Source: Oligoflexia bacterium
GTDB taxonomy: Bacteria; Bdellovibrionota; UBA1018
NCBI GenBank assembly: GCA_031292385.1
Contig: JARLHE010000040.1
Coordinates: 1-34,470 of the forward strand
Reading direction: 5' to 3'
DNA: 34,470 bases
Shown here: one piece after another, positions 24,535 through 32,489 of the stretch
Layout of the letters: each line of letters opens with the position of its first letter
Position numbering within the stretch: position 1 is the stretch's first letter
Program-made: the position numbers and the translations under genes
Notes under the pieces: generated by a model
Databases searched by the model: none
The model's input: the letters and a program-made list of their open reading frames with translations, nothing else
Told to the model about the DNA's origin: nothing

Positions 24535-24567
24535 ATGGGCCAAAGTATGGGCCAAAATATGGGCTTA
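24535..24567 (+). repeat. 12-base tandem repeat carrying three start codons
   Basis: ATGGGCCAAAGT is followed by ATGGGCCAAAAT and then ATGGGCTTA, about 2.7 copies in frame at the start of the phosphoesterase gene. Each copy begins with ATG, so it adds Met-Gly-Gln-Ser/Asn units and extra possible starts. Slippage here would change the N-terminus by four residues without breaking the frame. Confidence 0.8.
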
Positions 24568-25068
24568 ACAGAGTATCGCGGAAAAAGGGATTTCAAGGTG
24601 ACTTCAGAGCCGCGCGGGACGAAGCGTTCCGCGCCCTCGGCCAGATCCCATGACTTACGATTTGTCATTCAGGAACATCACGCAAGCCATCTGCATTATG
24701 ATTTCCGCTTGGAGCTGGAAGGCGTTCTGAAGAGCTGGGCGGTCCCCAAAGGCCCGCCGCTCAAGCCCGGGGTCAAGCGTTTGGCCGTTCAGGTCGAAGA
24801 TCATCCGGTAAGCTACGGGAGTTTCGAGGGAACGATTCCGGAGGGAGAATACGGCGCCGGAACGGTTCGGATCTGGGACGAGGGCACGTGGAATTCGAAT
24901 TCGAGCTCGGAGAGTTCCGCCCGAAATGCGCTGAAAAACGGCGTTCTGAAATTCGAGCTTCACGGAAGGAGATTGCGCGGGCAATGGGCGCTGGTCCGTA
25001 TGAAGCGGGCTAAAACCGATAACGCCTGGCTTTTGATCAAGGAGAAGGATGGAGAAAAGTCGACCTAA
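24535..25068 (+). CDS. LigD-type DNA 3'-phosphoesterase, stand-alone
   Basis: This 177-residue protein is the LigD 3'-phosphoesterase domain, which cleans 3' ends before joining by removing 3' phosphates or ribonucleotides. The active-site pattern is intact: FVIQEHHASHLHYDFRLE carries His48, His54, Asp56 and Arg58, and VEDHP, FEGTIPEGEYGAGTV follow. ATGs at 24535, 24547 and 24559 are all possible starts, lying in a 12-base repeat; only the last puts the N-terminus close to the usual LSEYRKKRDF segment (here LTEYRGKRDF). No clear ribosome site is seen, so coupling to ku (six bases upstream) is likely. Its end overlaps the polymerase gene by 20 bases. Confidence 0.92.
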   Translation: MGQSMGQNMGLTEYRGKRDFKVTSEPRGTKRSAPSARSHDLRFVIQEHHASHLHYDFRLELEGVLKSWAVPKGPPLKPGVKRLAVQVEDHPVSYGSFEGTIPEGEYGAGTVRIWDEGTWNSNSSSESSARNALKNGVLKFELHGRRLRGQWALVRMKRAKTDNAWLLIKEKDGEKST

Positions 25069-25930
25069 GCGCCTTGAGTTGACGAAACCTTCGAAGGTGC
25101 TTTTTCCCGATCCGGGCATCACCAAGGCCGATTTAGCCGAGTACTACGCCAGCGCCGCGGGCAAAATGCTTCCACATATCGCCGAACGGCCTCTCATGCT
25201 GCTTCGATGCCCGGATGGCTACCGAAAAAAGGGATTCTTCCAGAAGAACTGGAACAAGACCCTGCCCGCCTCGATTAAAAAGCTCAGCGTCAAATATCGG
25301 GGCGAATCGAGCGATCTTTTGATGATCGATTCCGCGGAGGGAATTATCGAGCTCGCGCAGCTTGCGGTTCTGGAAGTTCATCTTTGGAACACACACGCGG
25401 ATCATCCGGAGAGCCCGGATCAATTCGTTTTCGATATCGACCCCTCCGAGGGCTTGGGGTGGCGTGAGGTGAGAAAGGCAGCGCTTCTGGTGCGGCGGGA
25501 TTTGCGGCGCTACGGTCTTCGCTCTTTCGCGAAAGTGACGGGCGGAAAAGGCCTTCATGTGGTCGCGCCGGTGTTGCCGTTTTTACGCTGGGAACTCGGC
25601 AAGGACTTCTGCCGGGCGATTTGCCAGGATCTTACCGAAAGAAACCCGGATCTTTTTCTGGTCAATATGTCGCTTGCGCGACGCGCGGGGAAAATATTTT
25701 TGGATTATCTGAGAAACGGTCGCGGCGCGACCTCGATCGCGCCGTATTCGCCTCGCGCGCGACCCCGTGCTCCGCTTGCGATGCCGGTGAGTTGGGAGGA
25801 GCTGGGCCCGCGTCCATTGGGCTTCCCGCTTACCGATAGCGGCCCGCGGCTTTCGCGTGCGTTCAAGGATCCTTGGTCTGATTCTTTCAAACTGAAGCAA
25901 TTCCCGACTCGGAGTGTAATGGCGGCCTAG
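25049..25930 (+). CDS. ligD: LigD-type NHEJ polymerase (primase-like), stand-alone
   Basis: This 293-residue protein is the LigD polymerase domain of the archaeo-eukaryotic primase fold. It fills gaps and adds ribonucleotides at ends held by Ku. The metal-binding aspartates are Asp129 and Asp131 (FDIDPSEG). Other motifs are KVLFPDPGITKADLAEYYA at the start, GFFQKN, TGGKGLHVVAP with the nucleotide-binding His, and FLDYLRNGRGATSIAPYS. The ATG at 25049 lies inside the phosphoesterase gene and follows AAGGAG by about four bases. With the ligase, Ku and phosphoesterase genes it makes a full LigD tool set carried on separate polypeptides. It ends the cassette, and 106 bases follow before the CBS gene. 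Confidence 0.93.
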   Translation: MEKSRPKRLELTKPSKVLFPDPGITKADLAEYYASAAGKMLPHIAERPLMLLRCPDGYRKKGFFQKNWNKTLPASIKKLSVKYRGESSDLLMIDSAEGIIELAQLAVLEVHLWNTHADHPESPDQFVFDIDPSEGLGWREVRKAALLVRRDLRRYGLRSFAKVTGGKGLHVVAPVLPFLRWELGKDFCRAICQDLTERNPDLFLVNMSLARRAGKIFLDYLRNGRGATSIAPYSPRARPRAPLAMPVSWEELGPRPLGFPLTDSGPRLSRAFKDPWSDSFKLKQFPTRSVMAA

Positions 25931-26036
25931 GGCCCTCCATGGGTTAAAACGTCTCATGGTTTCGATGCGAGGTCTTGAAAACATTGGCTTTTTTTTGGCA
26001 CGATGGCTGCTTTACATGGAGCGGAGGAGAATTCCC

Positions 26037-26486
26037 ATGAGAACTGTCGAAAATGAAATGACCGAATATCCGTCAATCGCTTCACCCGAAATGACCGTGA
26101 CGGAGGCCGCCGAGTACATGGCGAAGTACAAGATTCGTCATCTGCCGGTGGTCGACAAGGGGAAGGTCATTGGCGTTGTCAGTGAGCGGGATCTCAGGCA
26201 GGCCGAGATTTTAGCGGATGCGATGACGATGTTGGTAACCGATGTGATGGCTCCGGATCCATATTGCGTGCCGGTGGGGACTTCACTGGCAACAGTCGCT
26301 CGCGAAATGGCCAAGAAAAAGTATGGCTGCACCGTGATTCTGAATCGGTTGGGTCGAGTCGTCGGAATCTTCACCACGACCGATGGCATGAGGGTGCTGA
26401 GCGGGCTTCTCGATTCAAAAGGCAACCCGGATTTTGGCCTGGTCGGGATCGAAACCGTGGTGGATAGATCCTTCGCGACCAACTGA
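26037..26486 (+). CDS. Two-CBS-domain protein
   Basis: This 149-residue protein consists of a tandem CBS pair: the first at about 8-65 (ASPEMTVTEAAEYMAKYKIRHLPVVDKGKVIGVVSERDL) and the second at about 75-130 (TDVMAPDPYCVPVGTSLATVAREMAKKKYGCTVILNRLGRVVGIFTTTD). CBS pairs bind adenosine nucleotides and usually regulate another protein; no effector domain is attached. Start choice is clear: GGAGG lies nine bases before the ATG at 26037, while the longer frame has no site. The strong ribosome site suggests high expression. It probably forms an operon with the next small gene, which begins 11 bases later. Confidence 0.88.
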   Translation: MRTVENEMTEYPSIASPEMTVTEAAEYMAKYKIRHLPVVDKGKVIGVVSERDLRQAEILADAMTMLVTDVMAPDPYCVPVGTSLATVAREMAKKKYGCTVILNRLGRVVGIFTTTDGMRVLSGLLDSKGNPDFGLVGIETVVDRSFATN

Positions 26487-26497
26487 GGAGGGGGGGT

Positions 26498-26704
26498 ATG
26501 CTTCAGCAAACACGAAATACCGATCCTGATTTGAACCCTCTGCTCGAGCGCACCCAGCGCGCGCTTTCTGAAAAGCTTGCAGAATGGGATTTGAGCGACG
26601 ATGAAATCCGTGATCTTGCCGAAACTCTTCTTGCGAGTCTTAAATCCAAAGCCGAAGTGCGTGAGCGTCGAGTTTTAGGGCGTAACGAGATGGAGTGTCT
26701 TTAG
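26498..26704 (+). CDS. Small protein of unknown function
   Basis: This 68-residue protein starts at an ATG preceded by a very strong purine-rich ribosome site (GAGGAGGGGGG). The sequence is mostly helical and charged, with a central WDLSDDEIRDLAETLLASLKSK segment that looks like an amphipathic helix pair. I do not recognise a family. It has no signal peptide or membrane helix. It lies 11 bases after the CBS gene and is probably co-transcribed with it. The strength of the ribosome site argues that it is real and abundant. Confidence 0.7.
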   Translation: MLQQTRNTDPDLNPLLERTQRALSEKLAEWDLSDDEIRDLAETLLASLKSKAEVRERRVLGRNEMECL

Positions 26705-26787
26705 ATAAATAATTGAAATCATGATATATTAATAGGTTCTCATTAACTCTTTGATTGACTGAAACGATATGTTAACAACGCTGCCTG
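26705..26787 (+). promoter_or_regulatory. AT-rich intergenic region, likely promoter
   Basis: These 83 bases are markedly more AT-rich than the rest of the window, with ATATATTAATA at 26724-26734 and several TTGA steps. It precedes the secreted-protein and radical SAM operon. I could not place a good -35/-10 pair with confidence. Confidence 0.4.
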
Positions 26788-27201
26788 ATGACGAAATCGC
26801 TAACAATCGTTTCTGGTCTCTGCGCTTTCAGCGTCCCGCTTTATGGGATCTCCTTGGCGCACGCAGCTCAGGGGGTCGGTTATAACGGCCAGTGCCCCGA
26901 GCTGGCAGGGCATTATTTGAGCGCGGCTGATCGCGCGCCGATGGTGATCCTCGAGAGTCATCAATATGATCCGGATATTGTTTACTATTACGGTGACGGC
27001 AGCGGGCCGTATGAAGTCATGATCGCCGATGGCTACGGCCATACTCTGGCGGACGGGACGATGGAAACCATCACCTGTTCACCCGGGGTTTTGACCAAAA
27101 GCTTTTCCGTCAACGGCTTTACCGGGCAGCAGATTTTCGAGTTGCTTTCGAACGGCGACATCCTTGTCGACGGCCAGCTTTATAAGCGCGCGGGTAAATG
27201 A
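26788..27201 (+). CDS. Small secreted protein of unknown function, two cysteines
   Basis: The 137-residue product has a clear signal peptide (residues 1-26, ending AHA). The mature part of about 110 residues is rich in Gly, Tyr and Asp and has only two cysteines (NGQCPELAG and TITCSPG), which could form one disulfide. GHYLS, YYYGDGSGPYEV and DGYGHTLADGTMETI read like a small beta-rich exported domain. I do not recognise the family. Its stop overlaps the start of a B12-binding radical SAM gene by four bases (ATGA), so the two are translationally coupled. That suggests, but does not prove, a functional link such as shared regulation. Confidence 0.72.
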   Translation: MTKSLTIVSGLCAFSVPLYGISLAHAAQGVGYNGQCPELAGHYLSAADRAPMVILESHQYDPDIVYYYGDGSGPYEVMIADGYGHTLADGTMETITCSPGVLTKSFSVNGFTGQQIFELLSNGDILVDGQLYKRAGK

Positions 27202-28769
27202 GCGCATCGAGTTCCGTTTTACTCACCACTTTAAACGCCCGATATTCTCATAGCGCATTCGGCTTGCGTTATCTGTACGCCAATCTGGGAGAAGAGCTCA
27301 GGCTCAAGACCAAAATCCCCGAATTCACGATCTCCCAGAATCCTCGCGACATCGCGGAATCCATCTTGAGGGAGAATCCGCGGCTCGTGGGTTTCGGGGT
27401 TTACATCTGGAATACCCGGCAAACCCAGGAAGTCATCTCCATTTTGAAACAAGTGCGGCCCGAGATCCGCATTGTCTTGGGTGGTCCGGAAGTGAGTTAC
27501 GAGTCGAGCACGCAGGCGATTTGCGCGCTGGCCGACCTTACGATCCAAGGCGAAGCCGATTTTCTTTTTCGCGATCTGTGCCGCGATTTTCTCGAGGCCG
27601 GGAAATGGCCTTCCGGAAGGTTTCTTTCCGGAGAGCTGCCTTTGGTCACCGACCTCTCGCTTCCCTATCGGTATTACACGGATTCGGATATCGCCCACCG
27701 CGTGATTTATGTCGAAGCCTCGCGAGGCTGCCCCTATAAGTGCGAGTACTGCCTGTCGTCCCTGGACAAGTCGGTGAGGAATTTCGATCTCGATCTGTTT
27801 CTCTCCGAAATGCGAATTTTGATCGATCGCGGAGCGCGGCAGTTCAAGTTCATTGACCGGACCTTCAATCTGAGCGTCGCGACGAGCTCGCGGATATTGC
27901 AGTTCTTTCTCGATCGGATTTCGCTCGGGCTTTTCCTGCATTTCGAGATGGTGCCTGACCGTTTGCCATCGGAGCTTCGGGAGCTGATCGCTCGCTTCCC
28001 GAAGGGCTCGCTCCAATTCGAGATCGGAATCCAAACGTGGAGCCCGCTGGTCGCTCAATTGGTTTCCCGCCGGCTTGATTACGCCAAGATCCGCGAGAAT
28101 TTCGCTTTCCTTGCGGAGAGCGGCGTCGTGCACACTCATGCCGATCTGATCGCGGGCTTGCCGGGCGAGACGATCGAAAGTTTCGCGCACGGCTTCGATG
28201 CGGTGGCGGAGCTGGCACCCGATGAGATTCAAGTCGGGATCTTGAAGCGATTGAAGGGCACCCCGATCATTCGTCACGACCGGGAATGGGAGATGGTTTA
28301 TCACGATCAGCCCCCGTTTCAGATCCTGCAGACCAAGACGATGAGCTTTGAAGTTCTGCAGGGGGTGGGGCGCTTCGCGCATTTCTGGGATCTGATCGCC
28401 AACAGTGGGAATTTCAAGGCGACCCTGCGGCTCATCGCGGAGCTATCGCGGAAGCGGAGCGCGCCTTCGCTTTATTGGGAGTTCGACGAGCTCGCCCGCT
28501 TTTTGAGCGCCCGGCATCCGCAGGGGCACGGGGTCGCTCTTCTCAATCTCGTGGAATCGGTATGGCTCTATTTAACCGAAAGCCGCGGAGTCGAAAGGGA
28601 GACAGCACGCCAGCTTCTGATTCAGGATTATGCGGGAACGGTCAAACGCGACATACCGGCATTTCTTCGGGACGGGCAGGTTTACGCTTCGCCCGCTAAG
28701 GAATCGCGTTCCGGCATGAGTTCCTCGACGCCCTCCCGGCAGCGGCGTCATCTCGAGGCAGCACACTAA
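27198..28769 (+). CDS. B12-binding domain radical SAM protein (DUF4080 type)
   Basis: This 523-residue enzyme has a cobalamin-binding-like N-terminus (about 1-140, with VGFGVYIWNTRQTQEV and IVLGGPEVSYE). A radical SAM core follows, whose three cluster cysteines are Cys178, Cys182 and Cys185 (RGCPYKCEYC). HADLIAGLPGET, QVGILKRLKGTPI and a long C-terminal part (about 390-523) match the DUF4080 type. Such enzymes use SAM and often cobalamin for methylation or rearrangement; the substrate of this group is not known to me. The classic B12 motif DxHxxG is not evident, so B12 binding is uncertain. It overlaps the preceding secreted-protein gene by four bases and its 3' end overlaps the convergent SPASM gene by four. 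Confidence 0.9.
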   Translation: MSASSSVLLTTLNARYSHSAFGLRYLYANLGEELRLKTKIPEFTISQNPRDIAESILRENPRLVGFGVYIWNTRQTQEVISILKQVRPEIRIVLGGPEVSYESSTQAICALADLTIQGEADFLFRDLCRDFLEAGKWPSGRFLSGELPLVTDLSLPYRYYTDSDIAHRVIYVEASRGCPYKCEYCLSSLDKSVRNFDLDLFLSEMRILIDRGARQFKFIDRTFNLSVATSSRILQFFLDRISLGLFLHFEMVPDRLPSELRELIARFPKGSLQFEIGIQTWSPLVAQLVSRRLDYAKIRENFAFLAESGVVHTHADLIAGLPGETIESFAHGFDAVAELAPDEIQVGILKRLKGTPIIRHDREWEMVYHDQPPFQILQTKTMSFEVLQGVGRFAHFWDLIANSGNFKATLRLIAELSRKRSAPSLYWEFDELARFLSARHPQGHGVALLNLVESVWLYLTESRGVERETARQLLIQDYAGTVKRDIPAFLRDGQVYASPAKESRSGMSSSTPSRQRRHLEAAH

Positions 28770-29650
28770 CTGAAGCGCTCGATGTACTGACAGCGTTGAC
28801 AGAGCGCTTCGACGAGCTTTCTTTCCCGAAAGCCCTTGAGCATAGCGGCCGCCCGCGGGCTTTCGAAAATTTCCAAAAGGGGTTTTTCCTGGATCTTTCC
28901 GAGCGGAATGGCGCCTTCTTTGTCGAGGCAGCAAGGAACCACCGTTCCGTCGATCAGGATTCCGAAATGAGTGTTGAGCGCGTGGCAGGTTCCGGTTTCG
29001 CCCAATCTCGCCAAATCGAGTCCCGGCCAGATGAACTCGGTATCGAAGTGCAGGTAGAGGCGGTTTTTGAGGCGCCGGCTTTTCTGGATCCGGGCGTCGG
29101 CGTTGGGGTTGACCGTTGCCCCGAATCGCGCTTCGACTCGACTCAGGATTTCCCGGTTTTTGGCCCCGGTTCCGCGAGGATTTTCGAGATTCCAAAGCCG
29201 ATAATTGATGTAAAGCTCCGGGCGGCGTTCGAGCGCGGCTTCGGTAAAGGAGAAGATCTTTTCCAAGTAGCTCGTGGAATCGGTGCCCGGAAAGTTATCG
29301 TGAAAGCTGTGAAGCGAAAAGCAGATCTGGCGGAAGGCGGGGTCAAGCAGGAGCTCCGCTTGCCGTTCGCGGAGCAATACGCCGTTGGTGACCAGGAAGA
29401 TTTTGACCTCGTGTTCTTTGCAGATTCGAACGAGCTCCTCGAGTTTCGGGTGAACGAGCGGGTCGCCCATGAGGTGGAGGCAGACTTGATCGGTGAGCGG
29501 GGCGGCTTGTTCGATGATATTGCGGAAAAGCTCGGGCGGCATGAGTCCTTTCGCCCGCGCGACCGGGGGGCAAAAGCTGCACTGAAGATTGCAGACATTG
29601 CTGACCTCGATGTTGATCTTGCCGAACCTTTTGCGTTCGAGCACTTTCAT
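28766..29650 (-). CDS. Radical SAM / SPASM domain protein
   Basis: The 294-residue protein carries the radical SAM cluster cysteines Cys20, Cys24 and Cys27 (CNLQCSFC). The core continues with LHLMGDPLVHPKLEELV, VTNGVLL and FSLHSF. A C-terminal SPASM-like region has CHALNTHFGILIDGTVVPCCLD and CQRCQY, which can bind auxiliary Fe-S clusters. SPASM proteins act on peptides, proteins or other substrates, but no precursor peptide is visible next to it. The ATG at 29650 begins MKVLERKRFGKINIEVSNVC, a normal start for the family. The gene lies two bases from the end of the porin stop at 29656, so it is transcribed after the porin on the same strand. Confidence 0.9.
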   Translation of the reverse strand: MKVLERKRFGKINIEVSNVCNLQCSFCPPVARAKGLMPPELFRNIIEQAAPLTDQVCLHLMGDPLVHPKLEELVRICKEHEVKIFLVTNGVLLRERQAELLLDPAFRQICFSLHSFHDNFPGTDSTSYLEKIFSFTEAALERRPELYINYRLWNLENPRGTGAKNREILSRVEARFGATVNPNADARIQKSRRLKNRLYLHFDTEFIWPGLDLARLGETGTCHALNTHFGILIDGTVVPCCLDKEGAIPLGKIQEKPLLEIFESPRAAAMLKGFRERKLVEALCQRCQYIERFS

Positions 29651-29655
29651 TAGGC

Positions 29656-31038
29656 CTAGATCTCGAAGTGCATACGCAGAGCGTAGATGGGAACTGGCCC
29701 CCGATCCGCGTTGTATGCCGGGTGATTGACGAATTGGAAATCGCCCGTGAAGCTCAAGAAGCGGATCGGCTTATACGAATAATAGGCTTCGATCACTTGC
29801 TCGGGCGCGTAATTCAGGGCCCCGTCGCCGACGATAAAGCCCAAACCCCCGGCGCTCAGGTAATCGGCGTGATCCTTCGAGAGACCGTCAATGATGAACG
29901 CCAAGCCCACGGTATCGTTCTCGCGATGCCAGGCGCCACCCTTGAGGCTGGCGCCGATCGAGAAGGCGCGGTCGACTTCGGTGAAGGCCCAGGTCTCGGT
30001 CGCGCCGTCGTTCCAGCCGATTCGCGAGAAGACTCCGAGATCGGGGGTCAGCTCTTGCTCCAGGTTCAGGCCGACGCCGTATTTGGTGCGGTAGGCGCGC
30101 GTGAGGGTGATATCCGGGGTCGAGCCGGTGGCGATGCCCAGTTGAATTGACTGGCGGTAATCGCCCATGAAGGCGTGATTCATGTATCCGAGAAGGCTCG
30201 CTTTGCCCGGGTGGCCGTTGATCTGGTGGCGGTGCTCGAACTCGAAGTTATCGCCATGAGCCCGGCCGATGTTCGTATCCAGGTCCAGCTGGTTGGCGAT
30301 CGCGGGCTCTTCCACTGTTGCCGCGCGAAGCGACCACTCCTCGAGATGGAGCTCGCAATAGAAGCCCCAAGTATAGCCGCGGGTGTCTGCGGCATAGTCC
30401 CATGCCGGATCATCCATCAAAGCCCAATTCAAAAACTGGGTGCGAGGATCGTGGGCGTAGGTATTGTCGTCGAAATAGTCGTTCAAGCTGAATTTCCCGG
30501 CCACGAACGTCAGCCGGCGAATATCCTTCTTGGCCGGAAAGACGTTCTGGGCGTCTTCGACTTGCTCGGTGCCCCCGCCCAAGCCGATATCTTGCTGGTA
30601 GAAAAGACGCGACAAATTGATCTTCGGGCTCGGGTCGTCCACTCGGTAGATTTCACCGCTCGGAAATGCGGCGATGCCATGCGTCTGACTTAAGCCCGAT
30701 CCGATGGACTCCTCCGGGTTCACGAAGAAGTAGGCATCCTTCCAAAGCTTATGGCCTTCGAAGAGGGTCGCCGTGACGGAGGAGGGGATTTCATAGCGAG
30801 GCGTCAGGCTGTTCGCGCCTTGATAGGGCGAATGAAATCCGAAATGGGTTTGAGTCACGGTCGTGAGCTGGAAGTGATTGCTCCAATCGCCTGGGTTCGA
30901 AGGCTCGGCGACGGTCGTGGCCGGCTTTTCTCCAGCCGGGGGAACGGGAGCATCATCGGCCGCGGCGTTGAAACACAAGCCGGCGATCAAGAGAGGAAAC
31001 AGGAGTTTCGAGATCGGAAAGCGGCCAGTTTTACGCAT
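29656..31038 (-). CDS. Outer-membrane carbohydrate porin (OprB-like)
   Basis: This is a 460-residue beta-barrel protein with signal peptide (about 1-29, ending NAAA), a Pro-rich mature N-terminus and then alternating beta strands. Typical OprB-family segments are QLTTVTQTHFGFHSPYQG, a FFVNPEESIGSGLSQTHG block, LTFVAGKFSLNDYFDDNTYAHDPRTQFLNWAL, and LGVFSRIGWNDG. The sequence ends with Phe-Glu-Ile (RMHFEI), not the terminal Phe of many porins. The family lets sugars and other small molecules cross the outer membrane. I chose the ATG at 31038, with GATGAG just upstream; 31050 would add four residues. It diverges from the DUF1254 gene, with about 130 bases between the starts. Confidence 0.85.
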   Translation of the reverse strand: MRKTGRFPISKLLFPLLIAGLCFNAAADDAPVPPAGEKPATTVAEPSNPGDWSNHFQLTTVTQTHFGFHSPYQGANSLTPRYEIPSSVTATLFEGHKLWKDAYFFVNPEESIGSGLSQTHGIAAFPSGEIYRVDDPSPKINLSRLFYQQDIGLGGGTEQVEDAQNVFPAKKDIRRLTFVAGKFSLNDYFDDNTYAHDPRTQFLNWALMDDPAWDYAADTRGYTWGFYCELHLEEWSLRAATVEEPAIANQLDLDTNIGRAHGDNFEFEHRHQINGHPGKASLLGYMNHAFMGDYRQSIQLGIATGSTPDITLTRAYRTKYGVGLNLEQELTPDLGVFSRIGWNDGATETWAFTEVDRAFSIGASLKGGAWHRENDTVGLAFIIDGLSKDHADYLSAGGLGFIVGDGALNYAPEQVIEAYYSYKPIRFLSFTGDFQFVNHPAYNADRGPVPIYALRMHFEI

Positions 31039-31169
31039 GTGCTCATCCATAGCAGCGTCGCTTGGCGTTGAGAAGCTTGAAAGTTGAAGCCCGGCTTCTT
31101 TGCCAGGGCGCCACGGCACCTCGTTTGCAAATCAACCTCCGCATTTTGGGAGGCGTCTTGGTACGGGGC

Positions 31170-32489
31170 ATGGGAAAGCTATCATGGGAATGGCTTGTGA
31201 TCGTTTCGGCCATGGGGTTGGCGCCGGCATATGCCGACTCGCTTCAGAGCATCGCGGTCGACGCGTATATTTACGGCTACCCACTTTTACTGATGAAGGA
31301 CATGGAGCGGAAGACCCTCCGTGAATCCAAATTTTCGATCAATCAGTTTTATCATGAGCGGAATCTGCCGACCCCGGGGGATCGCGGGGACTTGCGGCCT
31401 AATGATGATACTTTATATTCGGTTGCGTGGGTTGATCTATCGGGTGGACCGATGGTCTTGCAGGTTCCTGATACCGAAGGGCGCTATTACATCATGCAGA
31501 TGCTGGACGCCTGGACTCACGTTTTCGCCAACCCGGGCGCGCGAACGACGGGGACCGAGGCGCAGAGTTTCGTCATTCTGGGACCGGATGCGAGCATCGA
31601 TCCTCCTGCGGGGGTTACCGCTCTTTTCTCGCCGACCAACCTGGTGAGGATTTTGGGTCGAACGCAAGTCAACGGAGAGACGGATCTCGAGAGCGTTCAT
31701 AAAATTCAAGATAGGTACCGCCTGATGCCCTTGAATGAATGGCGCCAGCGCGCTCGTCAGTCAGCCGCGCCGTCGCAAGAGGTCCCGCGCTTTTCGGCGC
31801 TTGAGTTCTTTCAGGAGTTATCCTGGGTGACGCGCGAAGATCCGCCCCATGCGAATGATCAGCCGGCATTGCAGCGGTTCGAGGAGATCGGCTTCGTCCC
31901 TCAAGTCGACTATGCGCCTTCCGAACAAGTGAAAAGGGCGATTCAGACGGCTCCGACGATCGCGCTTCGGGCGATTGCCCGGAGGGCCGCTCGGCTCGGA
32001 CGGCATGTGAACGGATGGAGAATGATTCTGGAGAGCATCGGAGAATACGGTACCCGCTATCTGGATCGCGCGGCCGTCGCGTTCGAGGGCATTGGTGCGA
32101 ACCTAGTCGATGATGAGGTCGATCCCGCGACCTCCGTGGACAGTTTTGGAAGACCGCTCGAGGGTTTGCACGACTACGTCTTGCATTTCAATCCCGGACA
32201 AACTCCTCCCGTAAGCGCATTTTGGTCGCTCACACTTTATGGCGCCGATGGGTATCTCGCCGTCAACGATCGGCATCGTTACGCGATCCATGGGGATGAT
32301 CCGCTTCGCCTCAATGCCGATGGGTCGCTCGATCTCTATATTCAAAACGTCGCACCCGCGGCCGAAAAACTCAGCAATTGGTTGCCTGCCCCGCCGGGCC
32401 GGTTTCAGCTCGTGCTCAGGCTTTACTCGCCTCGGGAAGCGGTTCTCAATGTGGACTGGGCGCCGCCCCCGGTAGTTGAGGCGCGATGA
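31170..32489 (+). CDS. Exported DUF1254/DUF1214 protein
   Basis: This 439-residue protein has a signal peptide (about 1-23, ending AYA). A DUF1254 region follows from about 30 (AVDAYIYGYPLLLMKDMERKTL, FSINQFYHERNLPTPGD, PNDDTLYSVAWVDLSGGP) and a C-terminal DUF1214 region (about 330-435, with SVDSFGRPLEGLHDYVLHF, PPVSAFWSLTLY and a GSLDLYIQN block). These domains pair in a widely distributed exported family with no agreed function. I chose the ATG at 31170 because the signal peptide then starts the protein; the upstream frame overlaps the divergent porin start. Its stop overlaps the histidine kinase ATG by four bases, so the two are coupled. Confidence 0.85.
   Translation: MGKLSWEWLVIVSAMGLAPAYADSLQSIAVDAYIYGYPLLLMKDMERKTLRESKFSINQFYHERNLPTPGDRGDLRPNDDTLYSVAWVDLSGGPMVLQVPDTEGRYYIMQMLDAWTHVFANPGARTTGTEAQSFVILGPDASIDPPAGVTALFSPTNLVRILGRTQVNGETDLESVHKIQDRYRLMPLNEWRQRARQSAAPSQEVPRFSALEFFQELSWVTREDPPHANDQPALQRFEEIGFVPQVDYAPSEQVKRAIQTAPTIALRAIARRAARLGRHVNGWRMILESIGEYGTRYLDRAAVAFEGIGANLVDDEVDPATSVDSFGRPLEGLHDYVLHFNPGQTPPVSAFWSLTLYGADGYLAVNDRHRYAIHGDDPLRLNADGSLDLYIQNVAPAAEKLSNWLPAPPGRFQLVLRLYSPREAVLNVDWAPPPVVEAR

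Noticed and set aside
27231..28382. A 383-codon minus-strand frame opposite the B12-type radical SAM gene.
   Set aside because: It is a shadow of a gene with clear catalytic motifs; its Arg/Gln/Leu-rich composition has no domain.
28796..29653. A 285-codon plus-strand frame opposite the SPASM radical SAM gene.
   Set aside because: The minus-strand frame has CNLQCSFC and SPASM cysteines; the plus-strand frame is its complement without motifs.
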